From contig JALSLA010000072.1 in NCBI GenBank assembly GCA_026988515.1, positions 1 to 41,646 of the forward strand: a stretch of 41,646 bases of DNA. Reading direction: 5' to 3'. Under the pieces are notes generated by a model. It was given only the letters and a program-made list of their open reading frames with translations. It had not been told where the DNA came from and searched no databases. This document shows positions 33,563 to 41,646 of the stretch, in pieces (position 1 is the stretch's first letter; the number at the start of each line of letters is the position of its first letter). Both the position numbers and the translations under genes were made by a program. Origin of the DNA: Helicobacteraceae bacterium (lineage in GTDB: Bacteria; Campylobacterota; Campylobacteria; Campylobacterales; Sulfurimonadaceae).

Positions 33563-34858
33563 TTGAGTTTGCGAAAAAATGCGGTACTGTTAACGGTACT
33601 TTTTGCGCTCTTTGTGAGTGTCGGGAGTTTAAGCTATACGTTTTATAAAATGTACGGCATCAACAAAGAGAAGCATACGGAAAATATTTTTAAAAAATAT
33701 ACTGTTATTATGAATATTTTTCGCCAACATAAGCAAACGCAGAGTTCTCGGACCATACTCGAAGCCAATCTTGCCATTTCACAACTTTACAATATTCCCG
33801 ATAAAGAGATGGTACGCACCATTTTAAAAGAGGCAAAAGTACTCAAACGTGAAGGATTTCGCGCCGTGAACGAAGCGTTGTTTTACGATAAAATGTACAT
33901 TTACCGGCAAAAATTCATTCAAGATATGCGTGCTTCAATGCTGGAGTATAACGAAGAGATCTATTTTTATATTGAATCACCGCGCTATTCGGTGATGCTG
34001 TTGGACAAAGAGAATCATCCCTATTCCCCATGGAAACTGCTGACCCGTTATGCAACAACCATCGGCATTATTATTTTCGCTTTTTTGCTCATTCTATACC
34101 GGCTTCGTCCGTTACGGGAGTTACGTAAAAAGATTGCCCGTTTCGGTGCCGGAGATATGACCGTCTCATTTAAGGTCAAAGGCGATGATGAAATTGCACT
34201 TATTTCCAATGAACTCGATCATGCCCAGTGTCAGATTAATGCTTTGATGGAGTCACGAACACTCTTTTTACGCAATATTATGCATGAGCTAAAAACCCCG
34301 ATTGCCAAAGGGCGCATTGTTACACAGATGCTCAATGTCCCCAAACAGCAAGAGCGCTATAACAAAATATTTGAACGTTTAGAGAGTCTTATTAATGAGT
34401 TTGCGTTGATAGAAGAGGTAACTTCGGGCTTTGCGCATCTAAAAAAACAGGAGTACCGTCTGATTGATCTTATTGACGGAGGCATTGACATGGCCATGAT
34501 TGACCATGACAATGTTGGTATTGATGTTGATGCAAACTATAAAATTGTTACCGATTTTCGTCTCTTTTCAACGGCTATTAAAAACATGATTGACAACGGT
34601 CTGAAATATTCACCCGACCATAAAGTAAAGGTCTATACGAAACATCGCGAGATCGTATTTGAAAACAGAGGAAAAGCATTGAGCCATCCGCTTGCTTTTT
34701 ATGTAGAGCCTTTTACCAAAGAGCAGCCGGCAAAAAGCAGTTTTGGTCTGGGATTGTATTTGGTTGATGCTATTTTAAAATCACACAATATGATTTTAGC
34801 GTATGAGCATGACAACGTGCAGCATATCAACCGTTTTATTTTTGTACCCAAACACTAG
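33563..34858 (+). CDS. Sensor histidine kinase (ArsS/CprS-like)
   Basis: The 431-residue kinase has a transmembrane helix at about 8-28, a periplasmic sensor part of roughly 135 residues, a second helix at about 164-180, a HAMP segment (RPLRELRKKIARFGAGDMTV) and the H-box RNIMHELKTPIAKGR with His241. The N-box NMIDNGLKYSP and the late glycine loop SFGLGLYLVDAIL are present. The first glycine motif of the ATP lid (usually DxGxG) reads ENRGKAL, a degenerate form also seen in ArsS-like kinases. It starts at TTG (33563; 33569 is an alternative) with a poor ribosome site. Its partner is the regulator just upstream. Confidence 0.91.
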   Translation: MSLRKNAVLLTVLFALFVSVGSLSYTFYKMYGINKEKHTENIFKKYTVIMNIFRQHKQTQSSRTILEANLAISQLYNIPDKEMVRTILKEAKVLKREGFRAVNEALFYDKMYIYRQKFIQDMRASMLEYNEEIYFYIESPRYSVMLLDKENHPYSPWKLLTRYATTIGIIIFAFLLILYRLRPLRELRKKIARFGAGDMTVSFKVKGDDEIALISNELDHAQCQINALMESRTLFLRNIMHELKTPIAKGRIVTQMLNVPKQQERYNKIFERLESLINEFALIEEVTSGFAHLKKQEYRLIDLIDGGIDMAMIDHDNVGIDVDANYKIVTDFRLFSTAIKNMIDNGLKYSPDHKVKVYTKHREIVFENRGKALSHPLAFYVEPFTKEQPAKSSFGLGLYLVDAILKSHNMILAYEHDNVQHINRFIFVPKH

Positions 34859-34867
34859 AGGAATTTC

Positions 34868-35641
34868 ATGAAGCATATACTGATTAGCAATGATGACGGC
34901 TATGAGTCTGTAGGACTTTTAAAGCTTATTGCGGCACTTAAAGATCTGGCGCATATTACGGTGGTGGCACCCGCAACCGAAAAATCGGCATGCGGTCATT
35001 CGCTGACGTTGAACCATCCGCTTAGTTTTGTCAGTGTCGATGACGACTTTTACAAACTCGACAACGGCACGCCGAGCGACTGTATCTATTTGGCACTGCA
35101 TTCGTTGTTTGAACAGCATAAACCCGATTTGATTGTCAGCGGGATTAACCACGGTTCAAATATGGGAGAAGACATTACCTATTCCGGTACGGCGGCGGCA
35201 GCTATGGAGGGGGTGATACACGGCATACCTTCTATTGCCGTCTCTCAGGTCATGGACTATACGAAGCCGACTCCCGATTTTGAGCTGGCGGCATCAACCG
35301 TGCGCATCTTGGTTCAAAAGGTTCTTGAGCAAGGTTTTCCACTGCCGCCCCGTCAGTTTTTAAATGTCAATATTCCTTACGGAGTAGATACGGCAGAGAT
35401 TGTTAGCACCTATGCCGGCTACCGGCTTTACGGTAACGATGCACATCTTCATCGGAATCCGCGGGGGCTTGAGTATTACTGGCTGGGACTGCATCCGCTG
35501 GAGTTTCGTACCCGAGAGGGTCAAGAGGGGCTGTGCGATTTTGAAGCGATTGAGCGCAACAAGGTCTCCGTCTCGCCCATTCAGGTCGATATGAGTGCCT
35601 ATGAAAGCTTACATACGCTGGGAGCATGGTGTGAAGCATGA
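34868..35641 (+). CDS. surE: 5'-nucleotidase SurE
   Basis: SurE removes phosphate from nucleoside monophosphates and exopolyphosphate and supports stationary-phase survival. The 257-residue protein has the SNDDGYES start with metal-binding Asp9 and Asp10, the conserved Ser40 (EKSACGHSLTLNHP) and VSGINHGSNMGEDITYSGTA. The ribosome site is GAGGAA before the ATG. It overlaps the next gene by 11 bases. With pcm two genes on it forms the well-known surE-pcm grouping. Confidence 0.96.
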   Translation: MKHILISNDDGYESVGLLKLIAALKDLAHITVVAPATEKSACGHSLTLNHPLSFVSVDDDFYKLDNGTPSDCIYLALHSLFEQHKPDLIVSGINHGSNMGEDITYSGTAAAAMEGVIHGIPSIAVSQVMDYTKPTPDFELAASTVRILVQKVLEQGFPLPPRQFLNVNIPYGVDTAEIVSTYAGYRLYGNDAHLHRNPRGLEYYWLGLHPLEFRTREGQEGLCDFEAIERNKVSVSPIQVDMSAYESLHTLGAWCEA

Positions 35642-36269
35642 GCGAACACGGCAACTTTTCGGTGACGATTTTGAGAAACTGCAAGGTGCCAAAATTTTAC
35701 TGTTAGGCGTCGGCGGTGTCGGAAGTGTTGCCTTAGACTGCCTGTACCGAACGGGTATTACCGATATTACCATTGTTGATTTCGACACTTATGATGAAAG
35801 CAATATGAACCGTCAGCTCTGGTCGGAATTGCATGTTAATGAAGTCAAGGTTGAGGCACTCAAGCAGCACTACCCTGAAATTACCGCAATATCTCAAAAG
35901 GTTGACCGTGAGTGGATTGCAACGTTTGATTTTGAACCGTATGATATTATTTTAGATGCCATTGATGATATTCATGCCAAATTGGCGTTGGCGCAGCGGT
36001 GTTACAAAAAGCTCATCTCTGCCACCGGATCGGCGAAAAAGCTTGACCCGACACAAGTGCGAGTTGACTCTGTTTGGCGTACTCAAGGAGACCCGTTTGC
36101 TTCAAAAATTCGCCGCGAACTCAAGCGTCGAAAATTCGATAGAAACTACCGTTGTGTCTTTAGTGCCGAGACGGCGCGTACGAAAGAGAAAGGGAGTTTT
36201 ATGGGGGTTACAGCAGCCTTTGGGCTTGCTTTGAGCGCAGAGGCTATTAAACGATTGCTAAAGGAGTAA
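35631..36269 (+). CDS. tcdA: ThiF/E1-like protein, probable tRNA t6A dehydratase
   Basis: The 212-residue protein is a small E1-like adenylating enzyme. It has the nucleotide-binding loop ILLLGVGGVGSVALDCLYRT (about 22-41), the acidic strand VDFDTYDESNMNRQ with the catalytic Arg, and the late segment KGSFMGVTAAFGLALSAEAI. It best fits TcdA (CsdL), which cyclises t6A at position 37 of some tRNAs. The GTG at 35631 is chosen because GGGAG lies six bases upstream; an earlier ATG at 35595 would extend deep into surE. Compared with E. coli TcdA (268 residues) the C-terminus is shorter. Membership in a MoeB/ThiF branch is a fallback. Confidence 0.82.
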   Translation: MKHERTRQLFGDDFEKLQGAKILLLGVGGVGSVALDCLYRTGITDITIVDFDTYDESNMNRQLWSELHVNEVKVEALKQHYPEITAISQKVDREWIATFDFEPYDIILDAIDDIHAKLALAQRCYKKLISATGSAKKLDPTQVRVDSVWRTQGDPFASKIRRELKRRKFDRNYRCVFSAETARTKEKGSFMGVTAAFGLALSAEAIKRLLKE

Positions 36270-36272
36270 AAG

Positions 36273-36881
36273 ATGACAGGTGCTCAGGAGTTGTGCCGCT
36301 ATTTACAGCAGCAGGGCAGACTGCACTCTCCGCTGCTTATTAAGAGTTTTAACTGTGTCGATCGGAACGATTTTGTGCCGCCGGAATTTCAGGATGAAGC
36401 GTACGCAGACTATCCGCTCTCCATCGGCAAGGGTCAAACCATTTCACAACCCTCTACGGTGGCGTTGATGCTGGAGTTGCTGGAACTTCAAGAGGATGAT
36501 ACGGTGTTAGATATTGGTTGCGGTTCGGGGTGGACGACGGCACTGTTGGCATGTACGGTTCGCAACGGTTCGGTCACGGCACTGGAACGTCATGAAGCAC
36601 TCTTGGCGTTTGCCGCTTCCAATCTTGAAAAATATCATTTTGACAATGTTGTATTGAAACAGGCTTCCAACGAGCTGGGCTGTCCGGGTGAAACGTTCGA
36701 TAAAATTCTTGTCTCTGCCGCAGCGCAGGAGCTGCCTTTGAGTCTTGTCAAACAGCTACGAACCGGCGGTATTATGGTGATTCCCATTCAAAACAGCATT
36801 GCCATCATTCACAAAAAAGAGGGTGATGCGTTTGAACAGGAGCTACTGCACGGGTTTGCTTTTGTACCGTTGATTTACTGA
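36273..36881 (+). CDS. pcm: Protein-L-isoaspartate O-methyltransferase
   Basis: Pcm repairs age-damaged proteins by methylating isoaspartate residues, using SAM. The 202-residue protein shows IGKGQTISQPSTVALMLELL, then LDIGCGSGWTTALLA (SAM loop, about 75-89), and ends with a family-typical FVPLIY. It follows tcdA by three bases and closes the operon. It is the last backbone gene before the AT-rich region. Confidence 0.94.
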   Translation: MTGAQELCRYLQQQGRLHSPLLIKSFNCVDRNDFVPPEFQDEAYADYPLSIGKGQTISQPSTVALMLELLELQEDDTVLDIGCGSGWTTALLACTVRNGSVTALERHEALLAFAASNLEKYHFDNVVLKQASNELGCPGETFDKILVSAAAQELPLSLVKQLRTGGIMVIPIQNSIAIIHKKEGDAFEQELLHGFAFVPLIY

Positions 36882-36963
36882 GTAGAAAGGCGGTATTTTT
36901 TCAAAGTAAAGTCTTTCTTTGATTGGGGGCATAAATGTGAGGCTATTATTAGAAAAAAATCTT

Positions 36964-37449
36964 CTAAAACTTTAGTTGTTCGATGCTCTTTTTTGCCAGA
37001 CCCCAAGGAAGTCTCCGCCCTTTAGACTTCATAAGTTCAAAAACATTTAATGCATCATCTGGACGCATCAAGCCTTGTTTGACAAACTGCTCAATAATCC
37101 AGATGGTACCCTTTAATTCAACACCTTCAGCCACTGCAACTTTTCGAAGCTGTGCATCTCCTGTGATTAGTGGGCATTCTTCCTGCTTTGCCAAAACAAA
37201 AGCAAAAAAATCGTTATCGCTCGGACCATTGTATTGTGTTTGTAAACTACTAACATATTCGATACTCTGAGAATTTAATTTTTTTATCTGTAATCCGTAT
37301 CTTGGCAGGTCACCATGATGTTCTTCCAGCTCTTCCATATATAAAATATCGGGTACTGCAAACTCAAAAGGGAGTTCAAACATTTGTTCCAATATTCCGC
37401 AAACATCAAGGTCTATAAAGATGTTTGCATCACTAATAAGAAGCTGCAT
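36964..37449 (-). CDS. PIN-domain protein, probable toxin-like RNase
   Basis: The 161-residue protein has the PIN fold's acid residues: Asp7 in LLISDANIFIDLD, Glu39/Glu40 in LYMEELEEHH, Asp78/Asp80 in GPSDNDFFAFVLAKQ and Asp98 in LITGDAQLRKVA. These bind metal for RNA cleavage. Its start overlaps the end of the XRE/ImmA gene by 17 bases, so the two are made together. That pairing of a regulator/metallopeptidase with a PIN protein resembles a toxin-antitoxin module. Which member neutralises which is not visible, and the catalytic residues look intact. Confidence 0.83.
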   Translation of the reverse strand: MQLLISDANIFIDLDVCGILEQMFELPFEFAVPDILYMEELEEHHGDLPRYGLQIKKLNSQSIEYVSSLQTQYNGPSDNDFFAFVLAKQEECPLITGDAQLRKVAVAEGVELKGTIWIIEQFVKQGLMRPDDALNVFELMKSKGRRLPWGLAKKSIEQLKF

Positions 37450-38494
37450 TATTACCTTCTAGCATTCGCATACGATAAAATGCCATTTGTGGCATGTCCA
37501 TAAGCTCAGCAGCTTTTGACTCACTGATATAGCCTTCGGCCAAAGCATGAAAAATCAACTGCTCAAAATGGTGTGGATTTTCCGCTGCATACGGCTCTGG
37601 TTCATTTTTACGCCATCCTCGCTTTGAAAACTCTATGACTAAACTTTTATGATAGTGTGGTTTAATAACTCCTAAATCTTTGGCGCGATAAAGTATCCCT
37701 GCCATGGAGATTCCAAACTCCTGTTTGAGAAGTAACAGCTCACGCAGTTCTAATCGTGTTCGGTGCTCTCCAAGTTCTGCATAGAGTGCACTATCTGGCA
37801 ATAAAAAGGCTCCTGCAAATCGATCACTTGCTCGTTCTTCATCCATATCTGGAGAGAGACGAGCTTCTAAAACGAGATGCCCTAATTCATGTGCCATAGT
37901 AAAACGCTGACGATCACCTGACCAAGCTTTTGATATTACGATAATATGATAACCATTCACTATCGCAGCAAGACCATCAAATTTACTATCCGCACTCTCC
38001 TCGATTTCAAATACTCTTATCCCAACACTCTCTAGCACATCAACAAGCTCAGGGATTGGATTGAGTCCTAAGTCCCACTTATGACGGACAGTTTTCGCTA
38101 TATCTTCAATCTCATCAAGACTTTCAATAGTATCTGGTAGGCCTTTAGGTACTACAAATTTTGGTACAGGTGGCTGAGGAAAAAGAGACTCAAGCTCTAA
38201 GCGCTGCTCAATCTTGTTAAGAATTTTTCCCTCTATCATGGCTAACTTCTTTGGAGAAAGTGAGCTTTTTTTACGATACTCAGGTTTTTCCAATTTTAAA
38301 GGATTTGGACGTAAAAAATAGCCTGCTTTTACATGTAGTGCTTTTGCTAGTTTCATCAGCATAGTAGAATCGGGAGTTAAAAGTCCTTTTTCATATTTAT
38401 TAATTGCAGTTTGACTTACCCCAACACTATCTGCAAGAGCTCGAAGAGATAAGCCAGAAGTTTTACGGGCACGTACTAACCGTTCTGCTATCAT
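37433..38494 (-). CDS. XRE-type regulator fused to an ImmA/IrrE-like metallopeptidase
   Basis: The 353-residue protein joins an N-terminal helix-turn-helix (SLRALADSVGVSQTAINKYE, about 16-35) to a zinc peptidase domain with HELGH at 202-206 and the third-ligand segment DEERASDRFAGAFLLP. Such proteins (COG2856) cleave or sense a partner repressor. The C-terminal 50 residues are unassigned and contain a run of charged residues. It heads an operon with the PIN gene and probably binds the two large inverted repeats just upstream of its start. Confidence 0.88.
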   Translation of the reverse strand: MIAERLVRARKTSGLSLRALADSVGVSQTAINKYEKGLLTPDSTMLMKLAKALHVKAGYFLRPNPLKLEKPEYRKKSSLSPKKLAMIEGKILNKIEQRLELESLFPQPPVPKFVVPKGLPDTIESLDEIEDIAKTVRHKWDLGLNPIPELVDVLESVGIRVFEIEESADSKFDGLAAIVNGYHIIVISKAWSGDRQRFTMAHELGHLVLEARLSPDMDEERASDRFAGAFLLPDSALYAELGEHRTRLELRELLLLKQEFGISMAGILYRAKDLGVIKPHYHKSLVIEFSKRGWRKNEPEPYAAENPHHFEQLIFHALAEGYISESKAAELMDMPQMAFYRMRMLEGNNAASY

Positions 38495-38507
38495 TTTCTC
38501 TCCTTTT

Positions 38508-38546
38508 AGTTTACAATTTAATATTTAATTGTCAATATTGTAAACT
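38508..38546. promoter_or_regulatory. Inverted-repeat operator 1 upstream of the XRE gene
   Basis: AGTTTACAAT (38508-38517) and ATTGTAAACT (38537-38546) are perfect 10-base arms with a 19-base AT-rich spacer, starting 13 bases before the XRE start codon. Likely the binding site for autorepression. Confidence 0.75.
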
Positions 38547-38572
38547 ATTTCAGCTTTACTAAAGCTTATTGG

Positions 38573-38608
38573 GTTTACAATTTTATTATTATTATTGATT
38601 TTGTAAAC
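38573..38608. promoter_or_regulatory. Inverted-repeat operator 2 upstream of the XRE gene
   Basis: GTTTACAA (38573-38580) and TTGTAAAC (38601-38608) repeat the arms of operator 1 with a 20-base spacer. The centres of the two operators lie about 63 bases apart, near six helical turns, so dimers on each could touch and loop the promoter DNA. Both also flank the small gene's upstream region, so they may control both directions. Confidence 0.75.
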
Positions 38609-38685
38609 TAAATGTCGCTAACGGTTACGAGCTTCCAATTCAGACGTTAAACGAAAAAAGCTGATTTTTTATGAAAGGATAAGTC

Positions 38686-38820
38686 ATGGCAAACAAGAAA
38701 CAAACTTCAAAAAGTATCGCTTCTAAAGCATCAAAGGTGCTCAAGAGTAAATCATCAAGCAAGACTTGCAAATCACTTGCAGGCAGTGCTTTGAGTCAGA
38801 CTCGTAAAGGGCGAAAATAA
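38686..38820 (+). CDS. 44-residue basic Lys/Ser-rich protein
   Basis: AAAGGA precedes an ATG that opens a 44-codon gene. The product has 11 Lys, 11 Ser and 2 Arg but no Asp or Glu. It carries ASKASKVLKSKSSSKTCKSL, then AGSALSQ. I recall small proteins with similar SKVL..SSK..KS.AGSALSQ sequences annotated as hypothetical in other bacteria, but cannot verify that. It is divergent from the XRE operon and shares its operator region, and ends just before a strong hairpin. A nucleic-acid-binding role is possible; the charge is the only evidence. Confidence 0.68.
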   Translation: MANKKQTSKSIASKASKVLKSKSSSKTCKSLAGSALSQTRKGRK

Positions 38821-38824
38821 AAAT

Positions 38825-38850
38825 AGAGGGTGCATTAAGTTGCACTCTCT
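38825..38850. terminator. Bidirectional terminator between the small gene and hsdR
   Basis: AGAGGGTGCA and TGCACTCTCT form a ten-pair stem with one G-U wobble around a six-base loop. Read on the minus strand, for hsdR, it is followed by CTATTTTTATTTT, a good T-tract. Read on the plus strand the tail is shorter. Confidence 0.75.
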
Positions 38851-38917
38851 TATTTGACAAAAATATGGAAAATTATTGACAATTTCTTCTTTTAATTCTT
38901 CCATCAATTTATATCCT

Positions 38918-41646
38918 CTAAACCTTCCCACCAACACCCTTAAACTTCTCAACAAAAGCAGAAATTTTTTGAAATACACTCTGCTTTTTGCTCAAGTATT
39001 GCGGATTAAGCGGGCTCATTTTTGGCAAGATTGCATTGAGTTCAGTACCGTTTTCACTAGCATATTCCCGTTTTAATGATGAGACAATATAGCGCTTAGC
39101 TGCTTCTTCATTTAGGTTTTCATCACTTATGAGCTCCTCTGCTTCGCGTTGTTGCTCTGCTTGAGCAAAAGCAAAAAAAGCATCAATTACACTTGCTTTG
39201 TCACCTAGTTCATCTAAATCTGTTTGGTTGATAAAATCAACTAAGAGGCTCTCTTTGGCTCGATTGCCTAGACTTGCACGAATGAGTCGGCGCACCTCTT
39301 CAACAAGGGAGGCTTTATCTTTTGTCTTTTTGTTATGTTCAAAAATGAGTTCTAAAATATAGTCAAGATTGATCTCCTGAGATTTGAGTAAATCCACTTC
39401 AAAAACCACATCATCCCAATCTACAGTGGCGCTCTCTTTGGCTTTCGCAGATTTCTCACGGCGAAGCCAATCACGAATATCATTATATGTTGAACGATAG
39501 TCTTGAAGTGTTCTCTCGCTTGGCACTTTAATCTCTTCCATCACCTTTAAATCATCATCATTTAAATAATACTTAGCTTTAAACTCTTCTAGAGCACTCT
39601 CATCATTCATATCTACATTTTGCAACTCTTTAAGCACAACAAACTCATCATAGTTTTGCAGTACATTTTCAACACGCAGATATTCACCAAAAAGTTTGGC
39701 AAAATCTTTTTTATCTTTCTCTGTAACTATTGTTTCAGGGTCACCAAAACGCTCCTCCAACTCCCGAGCCACATCAATAAAGCCACGCCGTGCATCACCA
39801 GTTGCTGTATCACTAAAGCCCTCCATATACTCTTTATAGCTCTTCTCAAGCACTATATTTTTCGTGTTTTTGTCACCAAAAAGCGTAATAGCATCTACGG
39901 TTGCTTTTTCTAAATCACGAAAGGTTACAATGTTTCCAAAACTCTTCGTAGCATTATATATACGGTTTGTACGTGAATATGCCTGCATAAGACCGTGATA
40001 GCGTAAGTTTTTATCTACAAAGAGAGTGTTGAGACGCGGTGCATCAAAACCTGTTAAAAACATACCTACAACGATGAGCAAATCAACCTCCCCGCTTATT
40101 ACTCGCTTGGCAAGATCACGGTAGTAGTTTTGAAAACTTTTACTATCAACACCATAAGAGGTTTGAAACATTGCATTATAATCATTAATGGCTGCGTTTA
40201 AAAACTCTTTAGCGCTTGAGTCCATCGCTGATGGCTCAAAATTCTCATCAACAATATCTCCTACTGCGTCTTGCTCCTCATTTGGTGCAAAAGAGAAAAT
40301 AGTAGCAACCTTGAGTGGTTTTGTACTCTCTTTTTGCAGCTTTTTAAATGCCTCGTAGTAAAGTTTGGCAGCTTCAACACTACTTACTGCAAACATCGCA
40401 TTAAAACCTTGAGCGGCACCTGTAAGCCTGTGTGTTTTTTGTTTGAAGTTATTTAAGATGTATTGTGTGATTTCATCTATTCTATCTCTATGCAGTAGTG
40501 CTTGTTTATTTTCTAATGCTGTAAGTTTTTTCTCATCTGTCTCACACTCCAAGTCTTTAAACTGTGGTCGCACATCATTATAATCTACTTTGAACTTGAG
40601 TACCTTTTCATCTCTTATGGCATCAGTGATGACATAGGAGTGCAACTCTCGCCCAAAGACACTAGCAGTTGTCTCAGCTCCTAAAGCATTTTCAGGAAAG
40701 ATAGGCGTTCCTGTAAAACCAAACTGATAATATTTCTTAAACTTTTTTTGCAGATTTTTTTGTGCCTCGCCAAATTGGCTCCTGTGTGCCTCATCAAAGA
40801 TAAAGACCACTTGACTTTGGTAGATTGCTAAATCATCTTCACTTTTCATGAGATTGTTAAACTTTTGAATGGTAGTGACGATGATTTTATTATCTTGTTT
40901 GGCGATGTTGCGTTTAAGTCCTGCCGTACTCTCTGAACCGTTTACGCTATCGGGTGAGAAGCGTTGATACTCTTTCATCGTCTGATAGTCCAAATCTTTT
41001 CTATCCACGACAAAAAAGACTTTCTCTATAAACTCTAACTCTGTAGCTAAGCGTGCGGCTTTAAAGCTTGTGAGTGTCTTCCCTGAGCCTGTAGTGTGCC
41101 AGATATAACCACCACTCTCAGTTTTACTCCAGTTTTTTGTCTCATAAGAGCTTTTTATCTTCCAAAGGATGCGCTCCGTTGCAGCTATCTGATAAGGACG
41201 CATCACCAAAAGAGTATTACTTACATCAAAAACCGAGTAGTGTATGAGCACATTAAGCAGGGTCCTTTTTTGAAAAAATGTAGCGGTGAAATCTTTTAAA
41301 TCTCTAATGAGCATATTGTCAGATTTCGCCCAGTTCATCGTAAAATCAAAACTGTTTTTATTGCGTTTGGTAGTGTTGGCGAAGTAGCGTGTATCAGTAC
41401 CATTTGAGATGACAAAGAGTTGGAGGTATTTAAAGAGGGAGTGCTCGGCATTGAAGCTCTCTTTTGAGTAGCGGTGCACTTGATTAAAGGCTTCACGAAT
41501 GGCAACACCTCTTTTTTTCAGCTCTATCTGCACTAAGGGTAAGCCGTTTACTAAAATAGTAACATCATAACGATTGGCATGAGAGCCACTCTGCTCAAAC
41601 TGCTTGATAACTTGCATAGAGTTACGAGCGATGTTCTTTTTATCAA
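38918..41646 (-). CDS. hsdR: Type I restriction enzyme R subunit HsdR, 5' end beyond the window
   Basis: HsdR is the motor and nuclease of a type I restriction system that cuts unmodified foreign DNA. The frame is open to the right edge (first readable codons DKKNIARNS), so about 908 residues of the C-terminal part are seen and the start is outside. The nuclease motif is present: counting from the Met at 41617, [20 protein letters not shown] holds Asp18, Glu32 and Lys34 with the spacing known from EcoR124I. The helicase motor follows with [15 protein letters not shown] (Walker A), [20 protein letters not shown] and [10 protein letters not shown]. No hsdM or hsdS is in the window; they would lie to the right. 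Confidence 0.95.
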   Translation of the reverse strand, partial: DKKNIARNSMQVIKQFEQSGSHANRYDVTILVNGLPLVQIELKKRGVAIREAFNQVHRYSKESFNAEHSLFKYLQLFVISNGTDTRYFANTTKRNKNSFDFTMNWAKSDNMLIRDLKDFTATFFQKRTLLNVLIHYSVFDVSNTLLVMRPYQIAATERILWKIKSSYETKNWSKTESGGYIWHTTGSGKTLTSFKAARLATELEFIEKVFFVVDRKDLDYQTMKEYQRFSPDSVNGSESTAGLKRNIAKQDNKIIVTTIQKFNNLMKSEDDLAIYQSQVVFIFDEAHRSQFGEAQKNLQKKFKKYYQFGFTGTPIFPENALGAETTASVFGRELHSYVITDAIRDEKVLKFKVDYNDVRPQFKDLECETDEKKLTALENKQALLHRDRIDEITQYILNNFKQKTHRLTGAAQGFNAMFAVSSVEAAKLYYEAFKKLQKESTKPLKVATIFSFAPNEEQDAVGDIVDENFEPSAMDSSAKEFLNAAINDYNAMFQTSYGVDSKSFQNYYRDLAKRVISGEVDLLIVVGMFLTGFDAPRLNTLFVDKNLRYHGLMQAYSRTNRIYNATKSFGNIVTFRDLEKATVDAITLFGDKNTKNIVLEKSYKEYMEGFSDTATGDARRGFIDVARELEERFGDPETIVTEKDKKDFAKLFGEYLRVENVLQNYDEFVVLKELQNVDMNDESALEEFKAKYYLNDDDLKVMEEIKVPSERTLQDYRSTYNDIRDWLRREKSAKAKESATVDWDDVVFEVDLLKSQEINLDYILELIFEHNKKTKDKASLVEEVRRLIRASLGNRAKESLLVDFINQTDLDELGDKASVIDAFFAFAQAEQQREAEELISDENLNEEAAKRYIVSSLKREYASENGTELNAILPKMSPLNPQYLSKKQSVFQKISAFVEKFKGVGGKV

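Noticed and set aside
36895-36925. Hairpin after pcm
   Set aside because: The CAAAG/CTTTG arms pair only with a bulge and a tiny loop, and no T-run follows; too weak to call a terminator.
38773-38904. 44-codon open frame following hsdR on the minus strand (MEELKEEIVNNF...)
   Set aside because: An AGAGGA lies upstream, but the second half is antisense to the better-supported small gene and crosses the terminator hairpin.
1-41646. tRNA, rRNA, CRISPR array, insertion sequence or transposase
   Set aside because: I looked through the gaps and at gene ends and saw no cloverleaf, no regularly spaced repeats and no transposase motifs. Small RNAs cannot be excluded by eye.

Overview
The window looks like the chromosome of a Campylobacterota bacterium (the former Epsilonproteobacteria). 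Its moderate G+C content fits a Sulfurovum- or Sulfuricurvum-like lineage better than Campylobacter or Helicobacter. The main evidence is a cbpA-hspR chaperone/repressor pair; the flagellar order rsmD-flgI-flgJ-flgM-flgN-flgK, which is the order I recall from Campylobacter jejuni; an ArsRS/CprRS-like two-component system; and sigma-54 and sigma-28 flagellar promoters of the type known in this phylum. I cannot name a species from sequence alone.

Layout. Bases 1-5814 hold a cut-off gene start, a secreted protein of unknown role, purL, a diheme cytochrome c peroxidase and a phosphofructokinase. Bases 5880-10172 hold a redox module. Two Fur-box-like sites precede a porin, a secreted FMN-binding protein and two related four-helix membrane proteins. 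Facing them on the other strand are ApbE, the enzyme that attaches FMN to proteins, and a b561-type cytochrome. Bases 10315-16232 hold an AsmA/TamB-like repeat protein, a DUF3144 protein, purH and a DUF389 membrane protein fused to a degenerate lipid-kinase-like domain. Bases 16406-25731 hold a His/Gly/Asp-rich secreted protein, cbpA-hspR with a recognisable HAIR operator, murA, a CapK/PaaK-like adenylating enzyme, two unknown genes, a DnaQ/ExoX-like exonuclease, an MscS channel and an unknown gene.

Bases 25712-36881 hold rsmD and the flagellar group (flgI under a near-perfect sigma-54 promoter, flgM under a sigma-28-like promoter), an orphan ABC permease, an AI-2E/PerM family protein, a Crp/Fnr regulator, a response regulator with its histidine kinase, and a compact surE-tcdA-pcm operon. 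From about 36,900 to the right edge the DNA becomes visibly AT-richer and looks acquired. It holds an XRE/ImmA metallopeptidase plus PIN-domain pair with two large inverted-repeat operators, a 44-residue Lys/Ser-rich protein with no acidic residues, and the 3' part of a type I restriction gene (hsdR) that runs off the window.

Across the whole window the palindrome TACATGTA, usually within TTTACATGTAAA, occurs 15 times by my count. Roughly one copy would be expected by chance, and about half of the copies lie between genes. No annotated feature explains it, and it is the most unusual signal here. No tRNA, rRNA, CRISPR array or insertion sequence was recognised, and no gap between genes exceeds 300 bases.
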